From an uncultured Alistipes sp. (GTDB taxonomy: Bacteria; Bacteroidota; Bacteroidia; Bacteroidales; Rikenellaceae), in contig UQDC01000008.1 in assembly GCA_900539755.1 (NCBI GenBank), positions 39,893 through 103,892 on the forward strand: 64,000 nucleotides of DNA, in the 5' to 3' direction. The notes below the pieces were generated by a model, which saw only the letters and a program-made list of their open reading frames with translations, was not told where the DNA came from and made no database searches. Position numbers and translations under genes: made by a program. Positions 1 to 7,635 of the stretch are shown here, one piece after another. Positions within the stretch are counted from its first letter, which is position 1, and each line of letters starts with the position of its first letter.

Positions 1-68
1 GATATTTATACTCAAATGCTGCCATCTGTCTGAAAGAGGGAACAAAGATAGTAATTTTTAGGCGTACA

Positions 69-99
69 TTGGTACATTATAAATTGTTTTGTATCTTCG
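69..99 (+). promoter_or_regulatory. Bacteroidota-type promoter for the OmpA-like lipoprotein
   Basis: TTG at 69-71, a 20-nt spacer, then TATCTTCG at 92-99, close to the -33 TTTG / -7 TAnnTTTG consensus of the Bacteroidota primary sigma factor. It sits about 30 nt before the chosen ATG at 129 and overlaps a longer reading-frame extension. That supports the shorter protein. Confidence 0.5.
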
Positions 100-128
100 T
101 AGCAAATATGCATTTTAACTCGAACACA

Positions 129-980
129 ATGAGAAAAGCCGCATTGCTATTGCTTTTGGCAGGGGTTGTATGCTCCTGCGTTTCAAATAAGAAATTTAAC
201 TCCATGAAGGCTGAGGCATTACGCCTCGATGGTGAATTGAGCGCTGCGAATGACCGCATTGACGATCTGGAACGCCGTAACGACACCTTAACCGCCAACA
301 ACCAACAATTGGTAGCCGATTCGACACGTCTGTTTATGAGCTATACCGATCTGCAACAGCGCTATCAGCAATTATTGGCGGATGGTTCAGCCGAATCGGC
401 CCGTATGCTCAAAGAGCTGGAAGAAAACCAGATGGCACTGAATGAACGTTCTCGCCGTGTCGATGAATTGGAGGCAATGTTGCGTAGCCGTGAAGAGGCG
501 ATCAACAACATCCGCAACAAGGTAACCGATGCCTTGACCGGCTTTGACGGCAAGGGTCTTTCGATTTCGATCAAAAATGGCAACGTTTATGTCTCAATGG
601 AAGACAAGTTGCTTTTCCGTTCGGGAAGTTTCGAGATTGATCCCAACGGAGCTCAAGCAGTACGGGATCTTTCAGACGTTTTGGCTCAAAACCCTGACAT
701 CAACGTCATGGTTGAGGGACACACCGATGATGTGCCTTACCGCTCCAACGGACAATTGCGAGATAACCTGGATTTGAGTGCCAAACGTGCCACCACTGTC
801 GTACGTTTACTGCTCGAGAACAAGGCGATCGCCCCGAGCCGGATCATTGCAGCAGGTCGTGGAGAATCCTTACCGGTGGCAACTGGGAAAACGGCTGAAG
901 ACCGGGCGAAGAACCGTCGCACGGAGATCATCCTAACTCCAAAACTGGACGAACTAATGCAACTGATGCAAGAGAATTAG
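129..980 (+). CDS. OmpA-family outer-membrane lipoprotein
   Basis: The 283-aa protein probably anchors the outer membrane to peptidoglycan. The start at 129 puts a signal peptide first, with a lipobox ending at Cys17 (VCSC). A frame extension to 69 would bury that signal. Residues of about 25-140 are charged, Leu-spaced and look coiled-coil. The C-terminal half is an OmpA/Pal domain: the EGHTDDVP stretch, then LSAKRA and a GRGE...NRRTE segment carry the Asp and Arg that bind diaminopimelate in this family. It has its own promoter and stands alone before pyrH. It could be called Pal-like, but no tol genes are nearby. Confidence 0.9.
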   Translation: MRKAALLLLLAGVVCSCVSNKKFNSMKAEALRLDGELSAANDRIDDLERRNDTLTANNQQLVADSTRLFMSYTDLQQRYQQLLADGSAESARMLKELEENQMALNERSRRVDELEAMLRSREEAINNIRNKVTDALTGFDGKGLSISIKNGNVYVSMEDKLLFRSGSFEIDPNGAQAVRDLSDVLAQNPDINVMVEGHTDDVPYRSNGQLRDNLDLSAKRATTVVRLLLENKAIAPSRIIAAGRGESLPVATGKTAEDRAKNRRTEIILTPKLDELMQLMQEN

Positions 981-1160
981 TAAAGACAAAAGGGATAGAA
1001 CATCAAGCCTGATTCTTCAGGCTAAATCAGACAGCAAACAATCAATAAAAGCTGTTGTTGCACATTATTCCATTCATCGCAACATAACATTTAACTGATT
1101 GATTAGCTGTTAAGCATATATTCACAAATCTTTTCACACACAAACGCTAACATTACCAAT

Positions 1161-1874
1161 ATGCCAATATATAAACGGGTTTTGCTCAAGCTCAGTGGTG
1201 AGTCACTGATGGGAGCACAAAAATATGGGCTCGATACTGCTGTATTGAACAGCTATGCCGAACAGATCAAAGCTGTTGTCGAAAACGGAGTACAGGTCGG
1301 TATCGTTATCGGAGGCGGTAACATTTTCCGGGGCCTCAGTGGTGTCAAAAAGGGTTTTGACCGCGTAAAGGGCGACCAAATGGGTATGCTTGCAACGGTG
1401 ATCAACTCCTTGGCGCTTCAAACTGCTCTCGAAAGCGAAGGTGCAAAGGCCAAAGTCCTCACCTCCATCCGGATGGAACCTGTTGGAGAACTTTACACGA
1501 AAAGCAAGGCTTTGGAATTGATGGCAGAAGGATACGTCGTCATCATTGCAGGTGGAACTGGCAACCCCTATTTCACCACAGATACAGCCTCAGCACTTCG
1601 GGGTGTAGAGATTGAGGCCGAAGTTTTGCTCAAAGGCACACGCGTCGATGGGGTTTATACAGCCGATCCCGAAAAGGATCCCACTGCCACTAAATTTAGC
1701 GAAATCACCTTCGATGAGGTTTACGATCGCAAACTGAAAGTGATGGATCTGACCGCTTTCACGATGTGCAAAGAGAACAATCTGCCGATTGTGGTTTTCG
1801 ACATGGACACGCCAGGCAATCTCAGCAAGATCATCAATGGCGAGCCGATTGGCACTGTCGTGAAAAATGCTTAA
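1161..1874 (+). CDS. pyrH: UMP kinase
   Basis: Cytosolic amino-acid-kinase-fold enzyme that phosphorylates UMP to UDP with ATP in pyrimidine nucleotide synthesis. It has 237 aa, the normal length. Visible motifs are the N-terminal KLSGESLMG, the GGGNIFRG glycine loop and GTGNPYFTTDTAS near the middle, all characteristic of bacterial UMP kinases rather than eukaryotic UMP/CMP kinases. The ATG at 1161 directly precedes the conserved first strand. In many bacteria pyrH is immediately followed by frr. Here a thioredoxin-like gene lies between them. Confidence 0.97.
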   Translation: MPIYKRVLLKLSGESLMGAQKYGLDTAVLNSYAEQIKAVVENGVQVGIVIGGGNIFRGLSGVKKGFDRVKGDQMGMLATVINSLALQTALESEGAKAKVLTSIRMEPVGELYTKSKALELMAEGYVVIIAGGTGNPYFTTDTASALRGVEIEAEVLLKGTRVDGVYTADPEKDPTATKFSEITFDEVYDRKLKVMDLTAFTMCKENNLPIVVFDMDTPGNLSKIINGEPIGTVVKNA

Positions 1875-2101
1875 AACGGATAAACGAACACCAATACACT
1901 GTCTAAAAAGTGGGGATCATTCCTCCACACCAATCCAGACACAATAAAAAACATTTGATTCATCCCGGAATGGGTAGCTCAATTACATTGTAAAAGCTAC
2001 ATGCATTGCTACATCGCCACCAGCCATGATTTATATGTATTTTGACTGAATACAATCAATCTCTGGCTGATGCCCATTCCTCAAAAAATATTCGACAGGC
2101 C

Positions 2102-2761
2102 ATGAAACGTTCTCACTCTTCTGTTTTTCGTTTCGCAGCTCTGCTGCTGGCTCTTTCTGCGACTGCACTGATTGGCTCATCAACATGGGCCAAAGCATCG
2201 ACCATCGCCACCGAAAGCAATACATCTCATTCAGAAAACAATACCATCGCGCTCCCAGCCACTGCACAAAATAGTGCTTCTGCAGGCAGTGCTATTCCCC
2301 AGGAACCTGCATCCAATGACACATTGTTACGCGTTCAAGTTGGGGATCAAGTTCCTTCATTTACTGTCGAAATGTTTGACGGCAGTCAGGTTTGCATTGA
2401 CTCCTTGCGAGGCAAAGTGGTATGGATCAATTTTTGGGCAACCTGGTGCCCTCCCTGCCGGGCCGAGCTCAAGCAGGTACAACAACGCATTATCGACCGT
2501 TTCAAAGGAGAAGAGTTTGTTTTCCTGCCCATCTCTCGTGGGGAGACCCAAGAGACCGTTGCCGCATTTCGTGAAGCTCAAGGTTACACCTTCCCCATGG
2601 GACTCGATCCTAACAAAGAGATTTACTCGCTTTTTGCCAGCATGACCATACCTCGCAACTTCATTATCGATCAAGAAGGCAAGATCGTTGTTTGTGAGGT
2701 TGGCTACACTCCCGGCAAATTAACCGACATGATCGGTCAAGTTGAAAATTTGTTAAAATAA
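2102..2761 (+). CDS. TlpA/ResA-like thioredoxin-fold protein, exported
   Basis: Predicted periplasmic thiol-disulfide protein of 219 aa. The ATG at 2102 begins a signal sequence (MKRSHSSVFRF then a hydrophobic run ending near STWA). An upstream TTG at 2042 would add 20 polar residues before it. Residues of about 31-75 are a Ser/Thr/Ala/Asn-rich linker. The thioredoxin domain follows, with the WCPPC active site (Cys116, Cys119) and the cis-Pro region TIPRNF. AhpC/TSA-Redoxin family members of this kind reduce cytochrome c apoproteins or other periplasmic disulfides; the partner here is unknown. It lies 26 nt before frr and is probably cotranscribed with it. Confidence 0.88.
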   Translation: MKRSHSSVFRFAALLLALSATALIGSSTWAKASTIATESNTSHSENNTIALPATAQNSASAGSAIPQEPASNDTLLRVQVGDQVPSFTVEMFDGSQVCIDSLRGKVVWINFWATWCPPCRAELKQVQQRIIDRFKGEEFVFLPISRGETQETVAAFREAQGYTFPMGLDPNKEIYSLFASMTIPRNFIIDQEGKIVVCEVGYTPGKLTDMIGQVENLLK

Positions 2762-2786
2762 AATAATCATTCAAACCCATCCTGTT

Positions 2787-3347
2787 ATGACAGAATCCAA
2801 GACTATTTTGGAACCTGCGGAGTCCAAAATGATCAAAGCCATCGATTTTTTGAGAGAGGCATTGGCCTCTATTCGGGCCGGAAAAGCAAGTCCCAATCTT
2901 CTCAATGGTATTACTGTAGAATACTACGGCAACCCGACCCCCATTTCACAGGTAGCCAGTGTAACAGTTCCAGATGCACGGACGGTACTCATTCAGCCCT
3001 GGGAGAAGAATTTGATCGGAGCGATCGAAAAGGCCATCATGGTAGCCAACATCGGTTTAACTCCATCAAATAACGGAGAGCAGATTCGGTTGAACATTCC
3101 GCCTCTGACCGAAGAGCGTCGTAAAGAGTTGGTAAAACAGATCAAAGGTGAAGCAGAAAATGCTCGTATCAGCATTCGCAACATCCGTCGTGATGTAGTC
3201 GAGGCCTTCAAAAAAGCTCAAAAAGAGGGCATGCCCGAAGACATGGCAAAAGACGGTGAGACCTCAGCGCAAAAGCTGACCGACAAATACATGAAAAAGG
3301 TAGATGAGCTGTTTGCAGCGAAAGAGGCAGAAGTAATGACTGTCTAA
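2787..3347 (+). CDS. frr: Ribosome recycling factor
   Basis: RRF splits the post-termination ribosome together with EF-G. At 186 aa it has the normal length and the two-domain pattern: an N-terminal helix (AIDFLREALASIRAGKASP), the beta domain with NPTPISQVASV, then two long helices with PPLTEERRKELVKQIK and IRNIRRD. The start at 2787 matches the family N-terminus. It is downstream of the TlpA-like gene by 26 nt. Confidence 0.97.
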   Translation: MTESKTILEPAESKMIKAIDFLREALASIRAGKASPNLLNGITVEYYGNPTPISQVASVTVPDARTVLIQPWEKNLIGAIEKAIMVANIGLTPSNNGEQIRLNIPPLTEERRKELVKQIKGEAENARISIRNIRRDVVEAFKKAQKEGMPEDMAKDGETSAQKLTDKYMKKVDELFAAKEAEVMTV

Positions 3348-3516
3348 GGTTTCGTTTTGCATCACGACTCTTTTCATACCGTATTGCACAAACTTCAATC
3401 CTCGCAGCAGTACCTAAGCGGTTCTCATGGATAAATCCAAAGACAACCATTTAATCAAAGAATCACCGGTGTGTCATGCTGCCCGATAATTGAAGCTGAG
3501 CGATAAGTTTACTTTT

Positions 3517-3556
3517 AATCCCTGGTTTGGACTGCTCTTTTCCACTACCAGGGATT
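3517..3556 (+). terminator. Stem-loop terminator between frr and the Nudix gene
   Basis: AATCCCTGGT (3517-3526) pairs perfectly with ACCAGGGATT (3547-3556) around a 20-nt loop, followed by TTTC. It is about 170 nt after frr. The large loop makes it a less typical intrinsic terminator. It also covers the first codon of a longer Nudix frame (3527), which argues for the later start. Confidence 0.5.
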
Positions 3557-3613
3557 TTTCACATACATAAGGTTATAGCAGATTGTAATACCCTTTCTTT
3601 ATACTTCAGAATA

Positions 3614-4168
3614 ATGCACCCCTTAACGCTATTCCATTATTGTCCCCGATGCGGCTCCTCACGTTTCACTGAGCGAAATGAAAAGGCAAAAAAATGTGCC
3701 GACTGTGGTTTTGTGTACTATTTCAACCCCAGTTCTGCAACTGTTGCTTTGATTCTCAACTCACAAGGAGAACTATTGGTGACACGTCGTGCCAAAGATC
3801 CCGCCAAAGGGACACTCGACCTACCCGGAGGTTTTGTTGATATGCACGAGACGGGTGAAGAGGGAGTCGCCCGTGAGGTGCGAGAGGAGACCGGCTTTAC
3901 TGTCCAGAAAAGCACCTATCTCTTTTCCTTGCCCAACATCTATCCGTACAGTGGTTTTGAGGTTCACACACTTGATATGTTCTTTCTATGTGAAGTGGAT
4001 GACACCTCGACGCCTGAAGCCCACGACGATGTTGCCGAAACATTTTTCATTCCATTGGCACAGATTAAGCCCCATGCGTTCGGACTTGACTCTATTCGTC
4101 GGGGCGTTGAACGATTTATCGATATGTACCACAATGGAACACTTCCTCTATCAAACGAAAAGAAGTAA
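3614..4168 (+). CDS. Nudix hydrolase with N-terminal zinc ribbon
   Basis: 184-aa cytosolic hydrolase of nucleoside-diphosphate-linked substrates. The ATG at 3614 (MHPLTLFHYCPRCGSS) is preferred over 3527, which lies inside a hairpin. Residues 10-36 form a CPxC...CxxC zinc ribbon like that of NudC-type and related NAD(H)/ADP-ribose pyrophosphatases. The Nudix box is complete: GFVDMHETGEEGVAREVREE, followed by TG, matches Gx5Ex7REUxEExGU. Substrate cannot be read from the sequence. It lacks the N-terminal domain of full NudC, so NADH decapping is only one option. Confidence 0.9.
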   Translation: MHPLTLFHYCPRCGSSRFTERNEKAKKCADCGFVYYFNPSSATVALILNSQGELLVTRRAKDPAKGTLDLPGGFVDMHETGEEGVAREVREETGFTVQKSTYLFSLPNIYPYSGFEVHTLDMFFLCEVDDTSTPEAHDDVAETFFIPLAQIKPHAFGLDSIRRGVERFIDMYHNGTLPLSNEKK

Positions 4169-4565
4169 TCCGAAACTAACAAACGATTGATTTGGGGTCC
4201 AGAAATTTCTCAACTCAAATTACCCCAAAAGTAGAGTAAGTAATAAGACTAAGAGTAAGGCAATTTTCTGAATTTGTGCGCTTACACACAAATTCCAAAT
4301 TATTTACACGAAAAAAGTCGGAGAGAGGCACAAGATTGATGAATTGAATGTTCTGCCCGACACCTTCGAAATGGTTTGACAAGCCAATCGTTTCCCAAAT
4401 GCGACTTCAGTCGACAGGGCAGTCATCCAGTACCATAACGCCCAACTGGTTATCAATCCAACAGCCAATAACCGATAAATAGCAAGGAGATCCACATGGC
4501 AAAGGTCATCATCCGCAAAGGGCAATCGCAGATGTCTTCACAGAGTATTGAGGAACTGTAGTAAT
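4169..4565. other. Intergenic region with decayed-looking coding sequence
   Basis: No intact gene. TTTGGGGT (4191-4198) can pair with ACCCCAAA (4222-4229), a possible weak terminator for the Nudix gene. From about 4310 to 4476 one forward frame reads as protein-like sequence (KKVGERHKIDELNVLP..., then a TGA, then QANRFPNATSVDRAVIQ...) interrupted by one in-frame stop. I do not recognise the family. A mini-ORF with a strong Shine-Dalgarno sequence follows (separate entry). Confidence 0.35.
4496..4561 (+). CDS. Possible 21-aa mini-ORF or 3' gene remnant
   Basis: ATG at 4496 preceded by AAGGAG at 4484-4489, an unusually good Shine-Dalgarno match for this genome. It encodes MAKVIIRKGQSQMSSQSIEEL. 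It ends 4 nt from the convergent folE stop. It could be a true small protein, or the start of a gene truncated when foreign DNA decayed. Function unknown. Confidence 0.25.
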   Translation: MAKVIIRKGQSQMSSQSIEEL

Positions 4566-5162
4566 CTATTTTCCAATCAGGTGGATAAACTCTTCGCGCG
4601 TTTGCAACTGAGTTAAGAATGCGCCGGTAAATGCCGAAGTGGTTGTACTGCTATTCTGTTTCTGAACGCCACGCATCTGCATACACATGTGGCTGGCTTC
4701 GATTACAACCGCCACTCCCAGCGGATTGAGTGCCTCCTGAATACAATCCCGAATCTGCACAGTTAAACGCTCCTGCACCTGCAACCGACGGGCAAAGGCC
4801 TCAACCACCCGAGCAATTTTTGACAGTCCCGTAATATAACCGTTGGGAATATAAGCCACATGCGCCTTGCCATAAAACGGAATCATATGGTGTTCGCACA
4901 TCGAATAGAGTTCAATGTCCTTCACAATCACCATCTGCTTATACTCCTCTTTAAATTTGGCTGAAAGCAGAATCTCCTTGGGGTCTTGGGTGTAGCCCTG
5001 TGTCAGAAAGCTCATAGCCTTGGCCACACGCTTAGGGGTTTTGAGCAATCCCTCACGATCCGGATCTTCTCCCAACAGTTCCAGAATAGCACGATAATGC
5101 TCAGACAACTTGGCTATTTTTTCAGGACAAAACAGCTCTTCCTTTACATAATTGGACTCCAT
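4566..5162 (-). CDS. folE: GTP cyclohydrolase I (type IA)
   Basis: Converts GTP to 7,8-dihydroneopterin triphosphate, the first step of folate (and queuosine-type pteridine) synthesis. It has 198 aa from the ATG at 5162 (MESNYVKEELFCP); an upstream in-frame ATG at 5216 gives an atypical extension. The family signature is complete: SMCEHHMIPFYGKAHVAY with the zinc Cys/His, and HMCMQMRGVQ with the second zinc Cys. It is monocistronic, with a -7 box (5262-5269) giving a leader of about 95 nt. Confidence 0.96.
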   Translation of the reverse strand: MESNYVKEELFCPEKIAKLSEHYRAILELLGEDPDREGLLKTPKRVAKAMSFLTQGYTQDPKEILLSAKFKEEYKQMVIVKDIELYSMCEHHMIPFYGKAHVAYIPNGYITGLSKIARVVEAFARRLQVQERLTVQIRDCIQEALNPLGVAVVIEASHMCMQMRGVQKQNSSTTTSAFTGAFLTQLQTREEFIHLIGK

Positions 5163-5261
5163 CGACGCACTCTTTTTGAATAACAGACAGCCGTACAATC
5201 GCACAACCTGCGACAACTGTAAAACAACCTTGGTTCACTGACATATTCTGCAGTTGCCCGA

Positions 5262-5269
5262 CAAAGATA
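5262..5269 (-). promoter_or_regulatory. -7 box for folE
   Basis: CAAAGATA on the plus strand is TATCTTTG on the folE strand, a perfect TAnnTTTG. No clear -33 TTTG at the expected distance. Confidence 0.5.
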
Positions 5270-5560
5270 GCTAAAGTGACAGTAAAGCGAAAATAATCTT
5301 GCATTTACCCAGTAGCAAACTGGATACAACCTGCACTTGTATCCAATCTATCAAAAGATCAAAACGCTCTGCTGACCTTCTATTTTCAAACGATTTTTTC
5401 CGCAGATAAAATGGCTCGAATATCAATATACCTATCCATATTTCATTCAGCCGTTTCTTTTCCTGGCTCAACCTAAAATCGCAAGCAAAAAAGCTCAGCC
5501 GCCTTCACCTGCTCTGCACCATCCTCTCTGCAACATGCTGATTCCTATGCCGAACAGCTA

Positions 5561-5580
5561 TTTATACGTATTTATACGTA
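5561..5580. repeat. Tandem decamer TTTATACGTA x2
   Basis: Two perfect head-to-tail copies of TTTATACGTA, each ending in the palindrome TACGTA. They lie about 47 bp upstream of the -7 box of the Hdr-like module. The 10-bp period places both copies on one DNA face, so this is a plausible operator for that module. Confidence 0.45.
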
Positions 5581-5626
5581 GCCGAAATAGGTGTAAGGCC
5601 CCATATCCGGATTGTAACGAAATGCT

Positions 5627-5634
5627 AATTTTGT
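5627..5634 (+). promoter_or_regulatory. -7 box for the Hdr-like module
   Basis: TAATTTTG matches TAnnTTTG exactly, 36 nt before the ATG at 5671. A TTG at 5613-5615 is too close to be a standard -33 element. Confidence 0.4.
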
Positions 5635-5670
5635 TATGTTCAAAATTGTCTACAAATCACACACGATACA

Positions 5671-6366
5671 ATGGGCAAATATTTCGACATGTTAATGGAG
5701 GATGTGCGCATGAAAGAGGGCCTTACGGCCTGCATGAATTGCGGCATCTGCACAGGTGTTTGTCCCGCTGCGGAATTTTACAATTACGATCCGCGGCAAA
5801 TCATCAACACCGTTCAGACCAAAGACGACGACGCGATCGAACAACTGCTCAAAAGCGATACGATCTGGTATTGCGGCGAATGTATGTCCTGCCGCCCTCG
5901 TTGCCCAAGAGCCAACACCCCGGGTTATGTCATTCAGGCATTGCGACGTCTTTCGCAACAGTTGGGATTCTTCACCTATTCGGAAAAGGGTCGCCAACAG
6001 TTGGCTATTAAACGTACCATCGGCGAGAATATTCTCAAAACCGGATACTGCATCAAACCCAATCTGGTCAAACCCGAGATGCATCCTGAACAGGGCCCTG
6101 TTTGGCAATGGGTTTATGAACATGATCGGGACGTATTCGAACGTTTCGGAGAAAATTACTGCAAGGTTGGAGTCGGAGCCATGCGTAAAATCGACGATAA
6201 GAGCATGGAGGAGATCCGTTCGATTTTTGATGTAAGCGGGGGCACTGAATTTTTCGATAAAATTGAAAAATACTCCGACGAAAAGGCTCGTGAAATGGGA
6301 TACGACGGAGCAGATGACCACTACTTCCAAGATGTTTATACCTACAACAGCGGCAACCACCAATAA
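5671..6366 (+). CDS. HdrC-like dicluster ferredoxin subunit
   Basis: 231-aa soluble iron-sulfur protein. Two [4Fe-4S] motifs are visible: Cys21-24-27-31 (CMNCGICTGVCP) and Cys68-71-74-78 (CGECMSCRPRCP). The helical spacing between them is typical of HdrC / succinate-dehydrogenase-type ferredoxins. Residues 90-231 have no Cys-rich motif except one isolated Cys and form an extension longer than in archaeal HdrC. First gene of a five-gene same-strand set. By family it would pass electrons between the flavin subunit and the CCG subunit; substrate unknown. Confidence 0.85.
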   Translation: MGKYFDMLMEDVRMKEGLTACMNCGICTGVCPAAEFYNYDPRQIINTVQTKDDDAIEQLLKSDTIWYCGECMSCRPRCPRANTPGYVIQALRRLSQQLGFFTYSEKGRQQLAIKRTIGENILKTGYCIKPNLVKPEMHPEQGPVWQWVYEHDRDVFERFGENYCKVGVGAMRKIDDKSMEEIRSIFDVSGGTEFFDKIEKYSDEKAREMGYDGADDHYFQDVYTYNSGNHQ

Positions 6367-6386
6367 AATAACAGGTGTCGCAATGT

Positions 6387-6403
6387 TTTGCAAATATTGC
6401 AAA
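6387..6403. promoter_or_regulatory. Palindrome in the gap before the HdrB-like gene
   Basis: TTTGCAA-ATA-TTGCAAA is a perfect 7-3-7 inverted repeat in the 152-bp gap between the first two Hdr-like genes. It could be an operator or an RNA hairpin; there is no T-tract, so it does not look like a terminator. Confidence 0.35.
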
Positions 6404-6518
6404 CGGATAAACAGACAGAAAATGGGCCACACTGCCTTCTCCAAGATTGCAGCACTACCATAAAACCCACTCGCGAACCTCAGATAGTATAACAAACCTC
6501 ACACGATAAGTTTGTACC

Positions 6519-7577
6519 ATGAAAATTTCTTGGAAAGATTATCAAAAAGATATAGCTGACGACCACTATTACTATGCACGCAGTTGTATTCGTCAGAATT
6601 TTTTCCCGGGATCTGAAGCAGCCTTTCTGAACATCATCGGCAACGACCTGCATCGCGACATTCACGAAGATGCCAACCATACTTCGTGTACAGGTATCGG
6701 TTACCACGGCGATGTAGTGCCTTTGGAGACGATCATGACTGTTGTAGCACGCCAATTTGCCTTGATGACAGCTGCGGGATACGAAAGCTTTATTCCTTCG
6801 TGCATCACCTCGTTCGGTATCTATTCCGAAACTTTGGAGCTGTGGCACGATTTCCCGGAGATGGAGGAAAAAGCGCGTGAATACCTGTACAAGGCTACCG
6901 GACGCGAATTCAAGAAACCGAAGTGTTTGGCTCACACCTCAGATGTCATTTTCCACCATCGCGAAGAGATCCGTCAAAAGGCCAAACATCTGTTGGTGAA
7001 TGTCGAAACCGGAGAACCTCTAAATGTGGTCGAACATATCGGTTGCCACTATGCCAAAATATTCCCGAAAGTAGGAATCGGAGGTTCGGAGTTCCCTTAT
7101 GTTTTGGCCGGAATGATTGAATCATGGGGCGGGAATGTAGTGGATTACCCGGAACGCCGTCACTGCTGTGGTTTCGGATTCCGCAACTACCTCGTCCAAG
7201 CCAACCGAGGTTATTCGGTAGCCAATTCAAAGAAAAAATTTGAATCGATGGCCCCATATCATCCCGATTTCATTGTAGCAAACTGCCCTGGATGTGCCAT
7301 GTTCCTTGATCGTTGGCAATATACGATCTCCGAAATGGAAGGTGTTACCTATGGACAGAACGGACAGGGCATTCCGGTACTCACTTACGAGGAGATGGCC
7401 GGATTGGTATTGGGATACGATCCTTGGGATTTGGGTATGCAGATGCACCAAGTGGCCGTAGAACCGCTGCTTGACAAAATGGGCATTCCGTACGATCCTT
7501 CTACCAAATATTTGGGCAAGAACGGCAAATTCATCGGACAACCCGCCTATACGCCAATCGGTTGCTACCAAAAGTAA
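6519..7577 (+). CDS. HdrB-like CCG-domain protein
   Basis: 352-aa soluble protein of the HdrB/CCG (cysteine-rich domain) family, whose CCG motifs ligate noncubane [4Fe-4S] clusters and act on disulfides or other two-electron substrates. The C-terminal CCG motif is complete: Cys176, Cys216-Cys217 (RRHCCGFG), and Cys256-x2-Cys259 (NCPGC). The N-terminal copy is degenerate: Cys23, a single Cys57 followed by Thr instead of Cys-Cys, and Cys95 followed by Ile-Thr-Ser. So probably only one CCG cluster is bound. The gene is 58 nt upstream of the HdrA-like gene. Confidence 0.87.
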   Translation: MKISWKDYQKDIADDHYYYARSCIRQNFFPGSEAAFLNIIGNDLHRDIHEDANHTSCTGIGYHGDVVPLETIMTVVARQFALMTAAGYESFIPSCITSFGIYSETLELWHDFPEMEEKAREYLYKATGREFKKPKCLAHTSDVIFHHREEIRQKAKHLLVNVETGEPLNVVEHIGCHYAKIFPKVGIGGSEFPYVLAGMIESWGGNVVDYPERRHCCGFGFRNYLVQANRGYSVANSKKKFESMAPYHPDFIVANCPGCAMFLDRWQYTISEMEGVTYGQNGQGIPVLTYEEMAGLVLGYDPWDLGMQMHQVAVEPLLDKMGIPYDPSTKYLGKNGKFIGQPAYTPIGCYQK

Positions 7578-7635
7578 TGGTTCAAACCAAAGAAGCACCA
7601 TTTACATAGATTGATACAAGTTGACAAAAAGATAT

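Larger units (their letters stand above)
5163..5670. other. Divergent intergenic region folE / Hdr-like module
   Basis: 508 bp without a convincing gene. It carries the folE -7 box on the minus strand, a tandem decamer repeat (5561-5580) and a -7 box for the Hdr-like module (5627-5634). Nothing else is recognised. Confidence 0.6.

Noticed and set aside
4213..4228. ACTCAAATTACCCCAA occurs here and again at 43890-43905
   Set aside because: A 16-bp exact match is about what chance gives in 64 kb, and the flanks do not align, so it is not called a repeat element.
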